This document shows positions 39,289 through 47,894 of a stretch of DNA of 64,000 bases, in pieces. Made by a program: the position numbers and the translations under genes. Position 1 is the first letter of the stretch. Each line of letters opens with the position of its first letter. The DNA comes from Gillisia sp. (GTDB lineage: Bacteria > Bacteroidota > Bacteroidia > Flavobacteriales > Flavobacteriaceae). The notes beneath the pieces are model-generated. The model was given only the letters and a program-made list of their open reading frames with translations, made no database searches and was not told the DNA's origin. The stretch lies in NCBI GenBank assembly GCA_024635655.1, contig JAGXIL010000039.1:86849-150848 (forward strand), read 5' to 3'.

Positions 39289-39801
39289 TTATATTCCGAA
39301 TCTTCCTTTATCTCCTTCGTAGTTTTCGTATCTTTTAATGCACTGCTGGATGATCTCTTTAGCTTCTTTAGCATCCCCAAATCCACCTACATCAACTTTT
39401 TTCTTCTCAAGGTCTTTATACACTTTAAAGAAGTGTTCTATTTCCTTCAGCAAATGCCCGTTAAGCTCATCAAGGTCATTAATTCTATTCCAGATAGGAT
39501 CTGAAACAGGAACACAAATAATTTTTTCATCAGGCCCCTTTTCATCGGCCATATGAAATACCCCTATAGGTTTTACTTCCATTACTATTCCCGGAAAGGT
39601 AGGCTCTGCCACCAATACCAACACATCCAGCGGATCGCTATCCAATGCCAGGGTGTTTGGAATAAAGCCATAATCGGCAGGATACATCATCGAAGAAAAG
39701 ATCATCCGGTCATACCGAACCTTCTTCAATTCAAAATCATACTCATATTTGTTTCTACTTCCCTTTGGGATCTCTATTAATACATCAAAAGTTTCAGACA
39801 T
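39289..39801 (-). CDS. ppa: inorganic pyrophosphatase (family I)
   Basis: A 170-residue soluble cytosolic pyrophosphatase. The signature DSDPLDVLVL (D-x-D-P-x-D) carries the metal-binding Asp residues, with EIPKGSRNKYEYD at the N-terminus, YPADYGFIP, and a C-terminal LKEIEHFFKVYKDLEKK segment. It hydrolyses PPi to drive biosynthesis, alongside the ion-pumping enzyme encoded next. Length and motifs are normal. Confidence 0.96.
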   Translation of the reverse strand: MSETFDVLIEIPKGSRNKYEYDFELKKVRYDRMIFSSMMYPADYGFIPNTLALDSDPLDVLVLVAEPTFPGIVMEVKPIGVFHMADEKGPDEKIICVPVSDPIWNRINDLDELNGHLLKEIEHFFKVYKDLEKKKVDVGGFGDAKEAKEIIQQCIKRYENYEGDKGRFGI

Positions 39802-39867
39802 TTTCTTACCGTTTTGTTCAATTTTTCACGGCCGCAAATATAGGTAATTCAACCTTTTTATCCTTAT

Positions 39868-42348
39868 TTAAAAGTGAAATCCCATAGTTGCGGTAATACC
39901 AAATTTTCGGGCATCGGGATTATCAAAATAATTCCCTCGAAAATGCGCCTCTACCCTTAAAAATTTGAACATATTTCCTACACCGGCACTGTATTCCCAG
40001 TATGGCTCTGAAGAAGGCGCTATGAGCGGGAATCCTGAAGCATCCAATTGCCGGTTCTCTTCGGAAATTTCTCCCCAGGCCCCTTTTATTCCTACAATTT
40101 CTCTCAAATTAAGATTTCGAAGGCCGGGGATATAAGAAAATAATTTACCGTTGAAATTGTGCTCAAAATGTGCTGAAATATATGTGTCTGTAACAAATTC
40201 ATAGAAATTGAGCAGCGGAAAAGTATTGTATTGGGCAAAATAAGTCTGGTTTCCCGGAATAACGCTTAGCAATCCCAGGGGAACCGCTCCAAAGGTTTTC
40301 CCCGCTTCTAGGCTTGCATTTGCCAAGCCAATACCTCCAATCCACATGGGTTGATCGTAGAATACCTGGAGTTTTGTATAATTGAAATCGCTGTTGAGAA
40401 TGTCTTTTACACCTACAGTATAATTTAGGAAGAAGGTGGGAAAATTTTCTGCGTTTACTATAATTCGCTCCACCCCAAATCCGGATATTTTCCTGCCGGG
40501 GTAAAAACTAAAGATGGTAGAAATTTCGGTTTGGTCTATATTGGCAGCAATTTGAGTCCGTTCTTCATTTTTATACCAGGAGAGGCTAAAGGCAGGAGAT
40601 GCCGGTTCTAACCTGATATGGGAGGCACTAAGGCGAACAGAAAAATTTTTCAGCGGTTCCACTTCCAGAGCTACCGTGCTAAGGCTTATAGAACTCAATT
40701 TATCATTATCACCTACATTAAGTAGAGAGGAAGAGGCAAGGCTCCTTCCCAAGACATCGGTAGTATTGGTAAGACCGGCACCCAGTTGTTCAATATCTTT
40801 GCGGTGGCCCGCTGAGGCTATTAACCTTGATCTTTGGTCCAGCATGATCTTTCCAAGGATCCCATACTTTATTTTTTGATCCCGGAATCCGTATGCCGTA
40901 TAACCTTCGATCCTCCAGGGATCATTTTGTCCAAAATAGGTACGCGCGTTTAACCGTACACGCCATCCCTCTATTTCATTGAATCCTACCATAGGACCTA
41001 CATCATAACCATTAAATTCAATATATCCTGTGGCAAAGAAACCGGCAAGTGTAGATATTCTATTAAATGCCTTTAAAGTTTGCAAGGTATCGATCATCTT
41101 ATACACCCCCGATTCACTGCTGCTTAAAGGTTCCAGCCTGTTTTGCGACCAGAAGTCCTCTTTTTGGTCATAAACCTTTTCATCATACTCCAGAACTCTT
41201 TGATCATAGAATTTTTTATTTTGCTTTTTGTCAAATACATAATGATCATATAAAACTGTCTTTTTTCCGTAGATCCCTCTTGCACTTTCCTTTCTGTGAA
41301 AAGAAAAATCGGCCATTAGGAAATCCCGGGTGAGTAAAAAGACTGAATCGTTCAGCACTTCGTATTCCTGCTCCAAATAAACTCCGTTGATCCAGTTTAG
41401 GTTGGCGTTCTTTGCCATTTCCATATTTATTTCCCTTATCGCCCAGGTGGTATCATTGACCCAAAAATCTCCTTTAAAAGTGAGTTCATTCTCCCTTCTG
41501 GGATAATAAGCAATATTGTAATAATGTTTATTGGCTATGTAAGCACTATCTGCAAGTACATAATTATAAGTGTCAATTCCTGTGGTGGAAAGCGGACTAA
41601 TAAAGTTCTTATCAAATATCCTAAGGTAATTATCGTAAATATCAATTTCAAAGTACAGATCTTTAAGACTGGCGATAAGGATCTGGTTTTCATTAAAACC
41701 TGAGTTTTTATTTCCCAGAAGATCCTCCCGTTTCTTACCCCTGAGATTATCGCCGTAGACCTTGTTGACAGATTCATTTAAAAAAACAGGCAGGTAAGTT
41801 GTACCAGTAAGGGAATTGGTATCCAGGTTGTCAAATATAAATTCAAATCCTTTGAAGGCTCTGCTGTTTATTACTGAACTGTCAATTGTATTGAGGGAAA
41901 ATTCAAGTTTCTCATATTTCCGGAATTCGTACTGATCAAATTTTTTGATTCCGTTCTCCCGGCGGTTTTCCCATATCTTCCTCAAAATATCAATGGCCGG
42001 ATTATTCTTTTTAGAAGTTTTTCCACGGAAAAGGTAGATTTCTGCAAGGCCTTCCGTTTCCTCATTTAAAAAGATCTCAAGGTTTAAGTTATTTCCTTTT
42101 TTCAGCTGAAGAATTACAGGCTGATAGCCCACATAGGAAATTTCCAGGGCAGGGTGATCATTATCAGAAACAAGGTAAAATTTCCCTTCCGCAGTAGTTG
42201 TTGTGCCTTCTGAAGATTGCAGGAAGATCACATTGGCAAAGGGAACAGGTTTCCCGCTTTCATTCTTCACTATCCCGCTCACTCGTGTTTGCGAAAAGGC
42301 ATTAAAAGAGCAAATTATTAAAAAACACAGGGGGAGGAAGTTCTTCAT
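39868..42348 (-). CDS. DUF5686 outer-membrane protein with carboxypeptidase-regulatory N-domain
   Basis: An 826-residue exported protein: signal peptide (MKNFLPLCFLIICSFNAFSQ), CarboxypepD_reg-like domain (residues 22-110: VSGIVKNESGKPVPFANVIF, SYVGYQP), then the DUF5686 region with a helical entry (NPAIDILRKIWENRREN) and a long series of beta-strands ending RKFGITATMGFHF. The final aromatic-ended strand indicates an outer-membrane barrel. Families like this occur across Bacteroidota; some resemble TonB-dependent proteins without a plug. Function unknown. It precedes ppa, 66 bp away on the same strand. Confidence 0.88.
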   Translation of the reverse strand: MKNFLPLCFLIICSFNAFSQTRVSGIVKNESGKPVPFANVIFLQSSEGTTTTAEGKFYLVSDNDHPALEISYVGYQPVILQLKKGNNLNLEIFLNEETEGLAEIYLFRGKTSKKNNPAIDILRKIWENRRENGIKKFDQYEFRKYEKLEFSLNTIDSSVINSRAFKGFEFIFDNLDTNSLTGTTYLPVFLNESVNKVYGDNLRGKKREDLLGNKNSGFNENQILIASLKDLYFEIDIYDNYLRIFDKNFISPLSTTGIDTYNYVLADSAYIANKHYYNIAYYPRRENELTFKGDFWVNDTTWAIREINMEMAKNANLNWINGVYLEQEYEVLNDSVFLLTRDFLMADFSFHRKESARGIYGKKTVLYDHYVFDKKQNKKFYDQRVLEYDEKVYDQKEDFWSQNRLEPLSSSESGVYKMIDTLQTLKAFNRISTLAGFFATGYIEFNGYDVGPMVGFNEIEGWRVRLNARTYFGQNDPWRIEGYTAYGFRDQKIKYGILGKIMLDQRSRLIASAGHRKDIEQLGAGLTNTTDVLGRSLASSSLLNVGDNDKLSSISLSTVALEVEPLKNFSVRLSASHIRLEPASPAFSLSWYKNEERTQIAANIDQTEISTIFSFYPGRKISGFGVERIIVNAENFPTFFLNYTVGVKDILNSDFNYTKLQVFYDQPMWIGGIGLANASLEAGKTFGAVPLGLLSVIPGNQTYFAQYNTFPLLNFYEFVTDTYISAHFEHNFNGKLFSYIPGLRNLNLREIVGIKGAWGEISEENRQLDASGFPLIAPSSEPYWEYSAGVGNMFKFLRVEAHFRGNYFDNPDARKFGITATMGFHF

Positions 42349-42362
42349 ATGGGGGCAAAAAA

Positions 42363-42390
42363 AAACTTCATCTAATTAAGATGAAGTTTC
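42363..42390 (-). terminator. terminator after pyruvate dehydrogenase E1 beta gene
   Basis: AACTTCATCT and AGATGAAGTT arms around AATTA, followed on the minus strand by a run of eight T. It is 20 bp past the E1 beta stop and upstream of the DUF5686 gene. Confidence 0.85.
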
Positions 42391-42410
42391 AAAGATAAGC
42401 GGTTTTCTGC

Positions 42411-43388
42411 TTACTTGTATAATACCTTTTTCACAGCCTTGATAACATCTTCACTATTAGGCAACCATTCCTTAAATAGTTCAGGAGAATATGGTGCCGG
42501 AGCATCTGCGGTGTTGATCCTCGCGATTGGCGCATCCAGGTAATCAAAAGCTTTTTCCTGTACCTGGTAAGATATCTCTGTTGAAATATTTCCAAACGGC
42601 CAGGATTCCTCAAGGATCACCAGTCGATTAGTCTTTTTCACAGATTTTATTATAGTGTCTATATCTAATGGACGGATAGTTCTAAGGTCAATGATCTCAC
42701 AGGAGATATCTTCTTTTTCCAGTTCTTCGGCAGCTTTATAAGCTTCTTTGATGATCTTTCCAAAGGAAACAATAGTAACGCTGGTTCCTTCACGCTTAAT
42801 ATCTGCAACTCCTATAGGAATAACATACTCTTCTTCAGGCACCTCGCCTTTGTCCCCGTACATTTGCTCACTTTCCATAAAAATCACGGGATCATCATCC
42901 CGAATTGCCGATTTCAGAAGTCCTTTTGCATCATAAGGATTTGAAGGAACTATAACTTTTAACCCGGGACAATTGGCATACCAGCTTTCAAAAGCCTGGG
43001 AATGTGTAGCCGCAAGTTGTCCTGCCGATGCCGTTGGCCCTCTGAAAACAATGGGTATATTGAATTGCCCACCGCTCATATGACGCATTTTGGCAGCATT
43101 ATTTATGATCTGGTCGATTCCCACCAAAGAGAAATTAAAGGTCATGAACTCAATAATAGGCCGGTTGCCGTTCATTGCACTTCCAATTCCAATTCCGGAA
43201 AAACCAAGTTCAGATATGGGGGTGTCTATTACTCTGTCTGGTCCAAATTCATCCAGCATTCCTTTTGAAGCTTTGTAGGCTCCATTGTATTCGGCAACCT
43301 CTTCTCCCATTAAATAAATGCTTTCATCTTTTCGCATTTCTTCGCTCATGGCCTGCTGAATAGCTTCTCTAAATTGGATTGTACTCAT
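42411..43388 (-). CDS. pdhB: pyruvate dehydrogenase E1 component, beta subunit
   Basis: A 325-residue thiamine-diphosphate enzyme subunit that, with an alpha subunit coded elsewhere, decarboxylates pyruvate for acetyl-CoA formation. Features: N-terminal FREAIQQAMSEEMRKDESIYLMGEEV with the ThDP-activating Glu, GFSGIGIGSAMNG, GPTASAGQLAATHSQAFESWY, and a C-terminal transketolase domain with RLVILEESWPFG. No E1 alpha or E2 gene lies alongside, so this gene is detached from a classical pdh operon. A branched-chain E1 beta is less likely. Confidence 0.92.
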   Translation of the reverse strand: MSTIQFREAIQQAMSEEMRKDESIYLMGEEVAEYNGAYKASKGMLDEFGPDRVIDTPISELGFSGIGIGSAMNGNRPIIEFMTFNFSLVGIDQIINNAAKMRHMSGGQFNIPIVFRGPTASAGQLAATHSQAFESWYANCPGLKVIVPSNPYDAKGLLKSAIRDDDPVIFMESEQMYGDKGEVPEEEYVIPIGVADIKREGTSVTIVSFGKIIKEAYKAAEELEKEDISCEIIDLRTIRPLDIDTIIKSVKKTNRLVILEESWPFGNISTEISYQVQEKAFDYLDAPIARINTADAPAPYSPELFKEWLPNSEDVIKAVKKVLYK

Positions 43389-43470
43389 TCTTTATATTAT
43401 CTGTTAAGTCAAAAATAAAAAACAAAAATAGTAATTAAGGAAAGTTTAAACTACTACTTCCCAATAAAAT

Positions 43471-43494
43471 ATTTACTATGCGCGCATAGTAAAT
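43471..43494. promoter_or_regulatory. perfect 24-bp palindrome upstream of etfB
   Basis: The half-site ATTTACTATGCG is followed by its exact reverse complement, 24 bp in all, in the gap between the divergent pdhB and etfB genes and about 60 bp before the etfB ATG. A perfect symmetric site of this kind is what a dimeric MarR- or TetR-type regulator binds. No regulator gene lies in the window. I infer control of etfBA by fatty-acyl-CoA status. Confidence 0.6.
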
Positions 43495-43554
43495 TTCCAT
43501 ATAATTTCCTTATCTTCGTCTTTGAGAATATAAACCTATTTAAAGATTACATAG

Positions 43555-44301
43555 ATGAAGATATTAGTATGTATTAGCCATGTGCCCGATACTACCTCAA
43601 AGATCAATTTCACCAATGATAATACTCAATTTGATTCCAACGGGGTCCAGTTTGTCATTAATCCAAATGACGAATTTGGACTTACCCGGGCTATGTGGTT
43701 CAAGGAGAAGCAAGGTGCAAGTGTAGATGTAATAAACGTTGGTGGGCCCGAGACAGAACCCACCTTACGTAAAGCTCTTGCTATTGGTGCCGATTCTGCC
43801 ATTCGAGTCAATACCGCTGCTAAAGACGGATTTCAGGTTGCCAAACAACTTGCCAAAGTAGCAGGTGACGGGGGTTATGACCTTATTATAGCCGGAAGGG
43901 AATCGATTGACTATAACGGGGGAATGGTTCCGGGAATGCTTGCCGCATTGCTGGGTGCTAATTTTGTAAATACCTGTATAAGTCTTGAAGTTGAAGGTAA
44001 TGATGTTAAAGCCATTCGGGAGATCGATGGGGGTAAAGAAAGCGTTACCACTTCCCTGCCGCTTGTTATTGGAGCTCAAAAAGGGCTGGTAGAAGAGAGC
44101 GACCTGAAGATCCCAAATATGAGGGGAATTATGCAGGCCAGATCCAAACCTTTAAACGTGGTGGAGCCCGATGATGTTGAAGTGCGAACCGAAGCCCAAA
44201 AATTTGAAAAACCTGCTCCAAAAGGCGCGGTTAAACTCATAGATCCTGATAATCTGGACGAGTTGGTGAATTTACTTCACAATGAGGCGAAAGTGATTTA
44301 A
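43555..44301 (+). CDS. etfB: electron transfer flavoprotein, beta subunit
   Basis: A 248-residue ETF beta. The N-terminus MKILVCISHVPDTTSKI and the AMP-binding DLIIAGRESIDYNGGMVPGMLAALLG region are typical. With EtfA it carries electrons from acyl-CoA dehydrogenases (such as the one at 218-1585) to the ETF:quinone oxidoreductase or respiratory chain. It is followed after 68 bp by etfA, so etfBA is an operon. The 24-bp palindrome is about 60 bp upstream. Confidence 0.96.
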   Translation: MKILVCISHVPDTTSKINFTNDNTQFDSNGVQFVINPNDEFGLTRAMWFKEKQGASVDVINVGGPETEPTLRKALAIGADSAIRVNTAAKDGFQVAKQLAKVAGDGGYDLIIAGRESIDYNGGMVPGMLAALLGANFVNTCISLEVEGNDVKAIREIDGGKESVTTSLPLVIGAQKGLVEESDLKIPNMRGIMQARSKPLNVVEPDDVEVRTEAQKFEKPAPKGAVKLIDPDNLDELVNLLHNEAKVI

Positions 44302-44369
44302 TAAAGAGTTTAAATATATAACAGGACTTAGGCTTATTCTGAAAGTCCGGAAATAAAAAAAATAGAAAT

Positions 44370-45338
44370 ATGTCAGTTTTAGTATATCCAGAATCCGAAG
44401 ACGGGAATTTCAAGACAGTATCTTTCGAAGTTGCCTCTTATGCAAGGGAAATAGCCCAGAATATGCAAACCACAGTTACCGCTGTTACTTTTAATAATTC
44501 AGAGGCTTCCGAACTTGGCAATTATGGAGTAGATAAGGTCCTTAATGTAAAAAACGATAAATTAAAGAATTTTAATGCTGAAGCTTATGCCGATGTTATA
44601 AAGCAAGCTGCAGAAAAAGAAGGCGCAAAAGTGGTTGTTATAAGCCAAAGCGCAAACAGCAAATATCTTGCACCGCTTTTGGCAGTGCATCTTAACGCAG
44701 GTTATGCATCTAATGTCGTTGCACTTCCTGAAAGTACTGAACCTTTTACTGTTAAGAGAACTGCATTTACCAACAAAGCCTTTAATTTCACCAGTATGAC
44801 TACTGATGTAAAGATCATAGGAATTTCTAAAAATGCTTTTGGGCTGAAGGAAAACCCCGCAGATGCTGTAGTTGAAGAATTTTCGCCAACTTTGACGGGA
44901 GAAGATTTCACCGTGGAGGTCACTAATGTAGATAAGGCCAGAGATAAAGTTACTATTGCCGATGCAGAAATTGTAGTTTCCGGAGGCCGGGGGCTTAAAG
45001 GCCCTGAAAATTGGGGAATTTTAGAAGATCTTGCCGATACTTTGGGAGCCGCAACTGCCTGTTCCAAACCTGTAAGCGATATGGGATGGCGGCCTCACCA
45101 TGAGCACGTAGGACAAACCGGAAAACCGGTAGCCTCCAACCTGTACATCGCTATTGGAATTTCAGGAGCCATTCAACATTTAGCAGGAATAAATGCTTCA
45201 AAAGTAAAAGTTGTAATCAATAATGATCCTGAAGCCCCATTTTTTAAGGCTGCAGACTACGGTGTGGTTGGAGATGCCTTTGAAATAGTACCTAAACTAA
45301 ATGAAAAACTAAAAGAATTTAAAGCTAAAAACGCATAA
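44370..45338 (+). CDS. etfA: electron transfer flavoprotein, alpha subunit
   Basis: A 322-residue ETF alpha. The C-terminal FAD domain reads IVVSGGRGLKGPENWGILEDLADTLGAA, then GWRPHHEHVGQTGKPV and LYIAIGISGAIQHLAGI, with the adenine-binding region near INNDPEAPFF. The N-domain begins MSVLVYPESEDGNF. It pairs with EtfB upstream. A strong terminator follows about 20 bp after the stop. Confidence 0.96.
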   Translation: MSVLVYPESEDGNFKTVSFEVASYAREIAQNMQTTVTAVTFNNSEASELGNYGVDKVLNVKNDKLKNFNAEAYADVIKQAAEKEGAKVVVISQSANSKYLAPLLAVHLNAGYASNVVALPESTEPFTVKRTAFTNKAFNFTSMTTDVKIIGISKNAFGLKENPADAVVEEFSPTLTGEDFTVEVTNVDKARDKVTIADAEIVVSGGRGLKGPENWGILEDLADTLGAATACSKPVSDMGWRPHHEHVGQTGKPVASNLYIAIGISGAIQHLAGINASKVKVVINNDPEAPFFKAADYGVVGDAFEIVPKLNEKLKEFKAKNA

Positions 45339-45360
45339 TTTTTTTAACTTGCGTGCTTTA

Positions 45361-45411
45361 AAAGGGCGGTCTAAATTTGGTAAAAGGTCCTTATTTAGAC
45401 GCCCTTTTTTA
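45361..45411 (+). terminator. rho-independent terminator of etfBA
   Basis: Arms AAAGGGCGGTCTAAAT and ATTTAGACGCCCTTT with a ~17-base loop and six T at the end. It separates etfA from the bifunctional nuclease gene, which begins only about 12 bp later. Confidence 0.85.
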
Positions 45412-45422
45412 ATTTATAATAT

Positions 45423-46049
45423 ATGAGCTTAGTGCGCCTTAATATTAAAGGAATTTCTTATAGTCAAACCCAAAATGGTGCGTATGCCCTCATTTTAAGT
45501 GAGGTGGATGGAGACAGAAAACTGCCAATAGTAATAGGAGCTTTTGAAGCGCAGTCTATTGCCATTGCACTTGAAAAAGAGATTAAACCCCCCAGACCTT
45601 TAACACACGATCTGTTCAAAAATTTTAGTGACCGCTTCGAGATCGTTGTAAAACAGGTGATCATTCACAAGCTGGTGGATGGGGTTTTTTACTCCAGCCT
45701 GATATGCGAACGCGATAAGATCGAAGAGATCATTGATGCTCGCACCAGTGATGCCATAGCATTAGCCCTTAGGTTCAATGCACCTATTTTTACTTATAAG
45801 AATATATTGGATAAAGCCGGAATCTACCTCAAAGGAGAGACTGGTTCAATGACATCTTCCACTCCTACCCCGCCCGGGGAAGAGATGAATGTGGATGATA
45901 TAGTTGCAGAAAAGTTAGAAACCACCGGTACCAATTACAAAAAAATGTCTTTGGACGAACTTGAAACTTTACTCTCTCAAGCTGTAAAAAATGAGGATTA
46001 CGAGAAAGCAGCAAGAATAAGAGATGAAATTTCAAAACGCAACAAGTAA
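45423..46049 (+). CDS. bifunctional nuclease family protein (DUF151) with UVR domain
   Basis: A 208-residue protein. The N-terminal domain (SLVRLNIKGISYSQTQNGAYALIL, LPIVIGAFEAQSIAIALE, TSDAIALALRFNAPIF) is the bifunctional nuclease fold, and the C-terminal UVR helix hairpin is MSLDELETLLSQAVKNEDYEKAARIRDEI. Plant relatives act as RNase/DNase, but bacterial function is not settled. The nucleoside transporter gene begins 8 bp after the stop, so the two form an operon, fitting nucleic-acid breakdown followed by nucleoside uptake (inference). Confidence 0.9.
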   Translation: MSLVRLNIKGISYSQTQNGAYALILSEVDGDRKLPIVIGAFEAQSIAIALEKEIKPPRPLTHDLFKNFSDRFEIVVKQVIIHKLVDGVFYSSLICERDKIEEIIDARTSDAIALALRFNAPIFTYKNILDKAGIYLKGETGSMTSSTPTPPGEEMNVDDIVAEKLETTGTNYKKMSLDELETLLSQAVKNEDYEKAARIRDEISKRNK

Positions 46050-46057
46050 TTGGATAT

Positions 46058-47761
46058 ATGAATAAAGTCTGGGTAACCCTGATCTTTTTTTTATTCGGAA
46101 TTCTTAGTTTACAGGCCCAAAGCATCACCAAAGAGTGGAGCTTTGATTCTGCCGAAGACACCAGCACACTACAAAACGAATTTTCTTCACAATATCTTCT
46201 TATCGATGAAGATGGCAGGTTCAAAATGACATCTGAAGAGGAAGAAACTATTTCAGAAGGAGATTACCTATATCAAAATAATCTGTTGATCTTCTTTTTT
46301 GATACCACCCGCGACTCCATCAGGAGGTTTAGGGTACAGGAATTAACTGACGACGCCCTTATTCTATCAGACCCAAATAACACCTATACCTTTACCGAAG
46401 CACCTCAGCCATTAGAAGAAGTTATCCCTGTAGAGGCTGCAAAAGAGATCATTCCCAGCCAGGGAATGTCCTTCACCAGTGTCTGGCGGGGTGTACTGGG
46501 AATGATTTCCCTTCTGCTGCTGGCGATATTTTTCAGCAGCAAAAGAAGCGCCATTAACTGGAAGACAGTCTCTGTAGGCCTGGCTGCACAATTGTTGCTG
46601 GCCCTGGGAGTATTAAAAGTTACATTTATAAAGAATATTTTTGAATTTGTAGGTAAGATCTTTGTTCTCATCCTGGATTTTACACGGGCGGGCAGTGAGT
46701 TCTTACTGGGAGGATTAATGGAAGTTGACAGCTTTGGGTTCATCTTTCTTTTCCAGGTGTTACCTACTATTATATTCTTTTCGGCATTGACCTCGGTACT
46801 TTTTTATTTAGGAGTTGTACAGATCATTGTTAAAGGGATGGCATGGGTCCTTACAAAGCTAATGGGGATTTCCGGCGCAGAAAGCCTAAGCGTAGCGGGG
46901 AATATTTTTCTTGGACAAACAGAGGCTCCTCTCCTGATCAAGGCATACCTGGAAAGAATGACCCGCTCTGAGATCCTGCTGGTCATGATTGGTGGGATGG
47001 CCACCGTGGCAGGAGGAGTATTGGCAGCTTATATTGGATTTCTTGGAGGAGACGACCCTGAATTACGCCTGCAATTTGCGAAGCACCTTTTAGCAGCTTC
47101 TGTTATGGCAGCCCCGGGGGCAATTGTGATCTCCAAGATCTTATACCCTCAACAGGAACCTGTAAATAACAATGTAGAAATTTCTTCTGAAAAAATAGGT
47201 TCTAATTTCCTGGATGCCATTGCCAATGGAACTACAGAAGGATTAAAACTGGCTGCAAACGTGGCGGCAATGCTTTTGGTCTTTATCGCCTTTATTGCAA
47301 TGATCAATTACATCCTGGGATCAATAGGAGGGTACACCAATTTAAACGCTTTAATGGCAGAATACACTCCCTACTCCAAATTCTCGCTGGAAGCAATCCT
47401 GGGAACCATCTTCTCCCCTCTTATGTGGCTTATGGGAGTTGCAAAAGAAGATATGATGTTGATGGGCCAGCTGCTGGGAATAAAGCTTGTTGCCAGTGAA
47501 TTTGTAGGCTACATTCAGCTGGCAGATCTAAAAAATCCGGCTAATTTCTTAAGCCTCAACTATGAAAAATCCATTATTATGGCGACTTATATGCTTTGCG
47601 GATTTGCAAATTTTGCATCTATAGGAATACAAATTGGCGGGATAGGGTCCCTTGCCCCGGGTAAAAGAAAAATGCTATCAGAATTTGGGATGAAAGCCTT
47701 AATTGGTGGAACTCTTGCTTCTTTGCTTTCTGCTACTATTGCAGGAATGATCATTGGGTAA
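46058..47761 (+). CDS. NupC-type concentrative nucleoside transporter with periplasmic N-terminal extension
   Basis: A 567-residue inner-membrane nucleoside symporter. The transporter core (about residues 145-567) has the CNT motifs GISGAESLSVAGNIFLGQTEAPLLI and the gate region GFANFASIGIQIGGIGSLAP. It is preceded by a signal peptide (ending SLQAQ) and about 115 residues of a small strand-rich domain (EDGRFKMTSEEEET, ENNLLIFFFD) on the periplasmic side. Standard NupC proteins are about 400 residues and lack it. The gene follows the bifunctional nuclease gene closely. Which nucleosides are transported is not known. Confidence 0.9.
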   Translation: MNKVWVTLIFFLFGILSLQAQSITKEWSFDSAEDTSTLQNEFSSQYLLIDEDGRFKMTSEEEETISEGDYLYQNNLLIFFFDTTRDSIRRFRVQELTDDALILSDPNNTYTFTEAPQPLEEVIPVEAAKEIIPSQGMSFTSVWRGVLGMISLLLLAIFFSSKRSAINWKTVSVGLAAQLLLALGVLKVTFIKNIFEFVGKIFVLILDFTRAGSEFLLGGLMEVDSFGFIFLFQVLPTIIFFSALTSVLFYLGVVQIIVKGMAWVLTKLMGISGAESLSVAGNIFLGQTEAPLLIKAYLERMTRSEILLVMIGGMATVAGGVLAAYIGFLGGDDPELRLQFAKHLLAASVMAAPGAIVISKILYPQQEPVNNNVEISSEKIGSNFLDAIANGTTEGLKLAANVAAMLLVFIAFIAMINYILGSIGGYTNLNALMAEYTPYSKFSLEAILGTIFSPLMWLMGVAKEDMMLMGQLLGIKLVASEFVGYIQLADLKNPANFLSLNYEKSIIMATYMLCGFANFASIGIQIGGIGSLAPGKRKMLSEFGMKALIGGTLASLLSATIAGMIIG

Positions 47762-47840
47762 ATGTATAAATTCCGGAATTTCTGAAAGAAACTTTAAATA
47801 CTACTTCTAAAGATTTCTTCAATTTCAATTACCATAAATA

Positions 47841-47875
47841 AAAAACCCTTCTGAGCCATCAGAAGGGTTTTTTTA
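47841..47875. terminator. bidirectional terminator
   Basis: AAAAACCCTTCTGA and TCAGAAGGGTTTTT arms around GCCA with T runs on both strands. It serves the nucleoside transporter gene on one side and the convergent coiled-coil protein gene (ending 47895) on the other. Confidence 0.9.
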
Positions 47876-47894
47876 TTTTAATTTCATTATTGGT

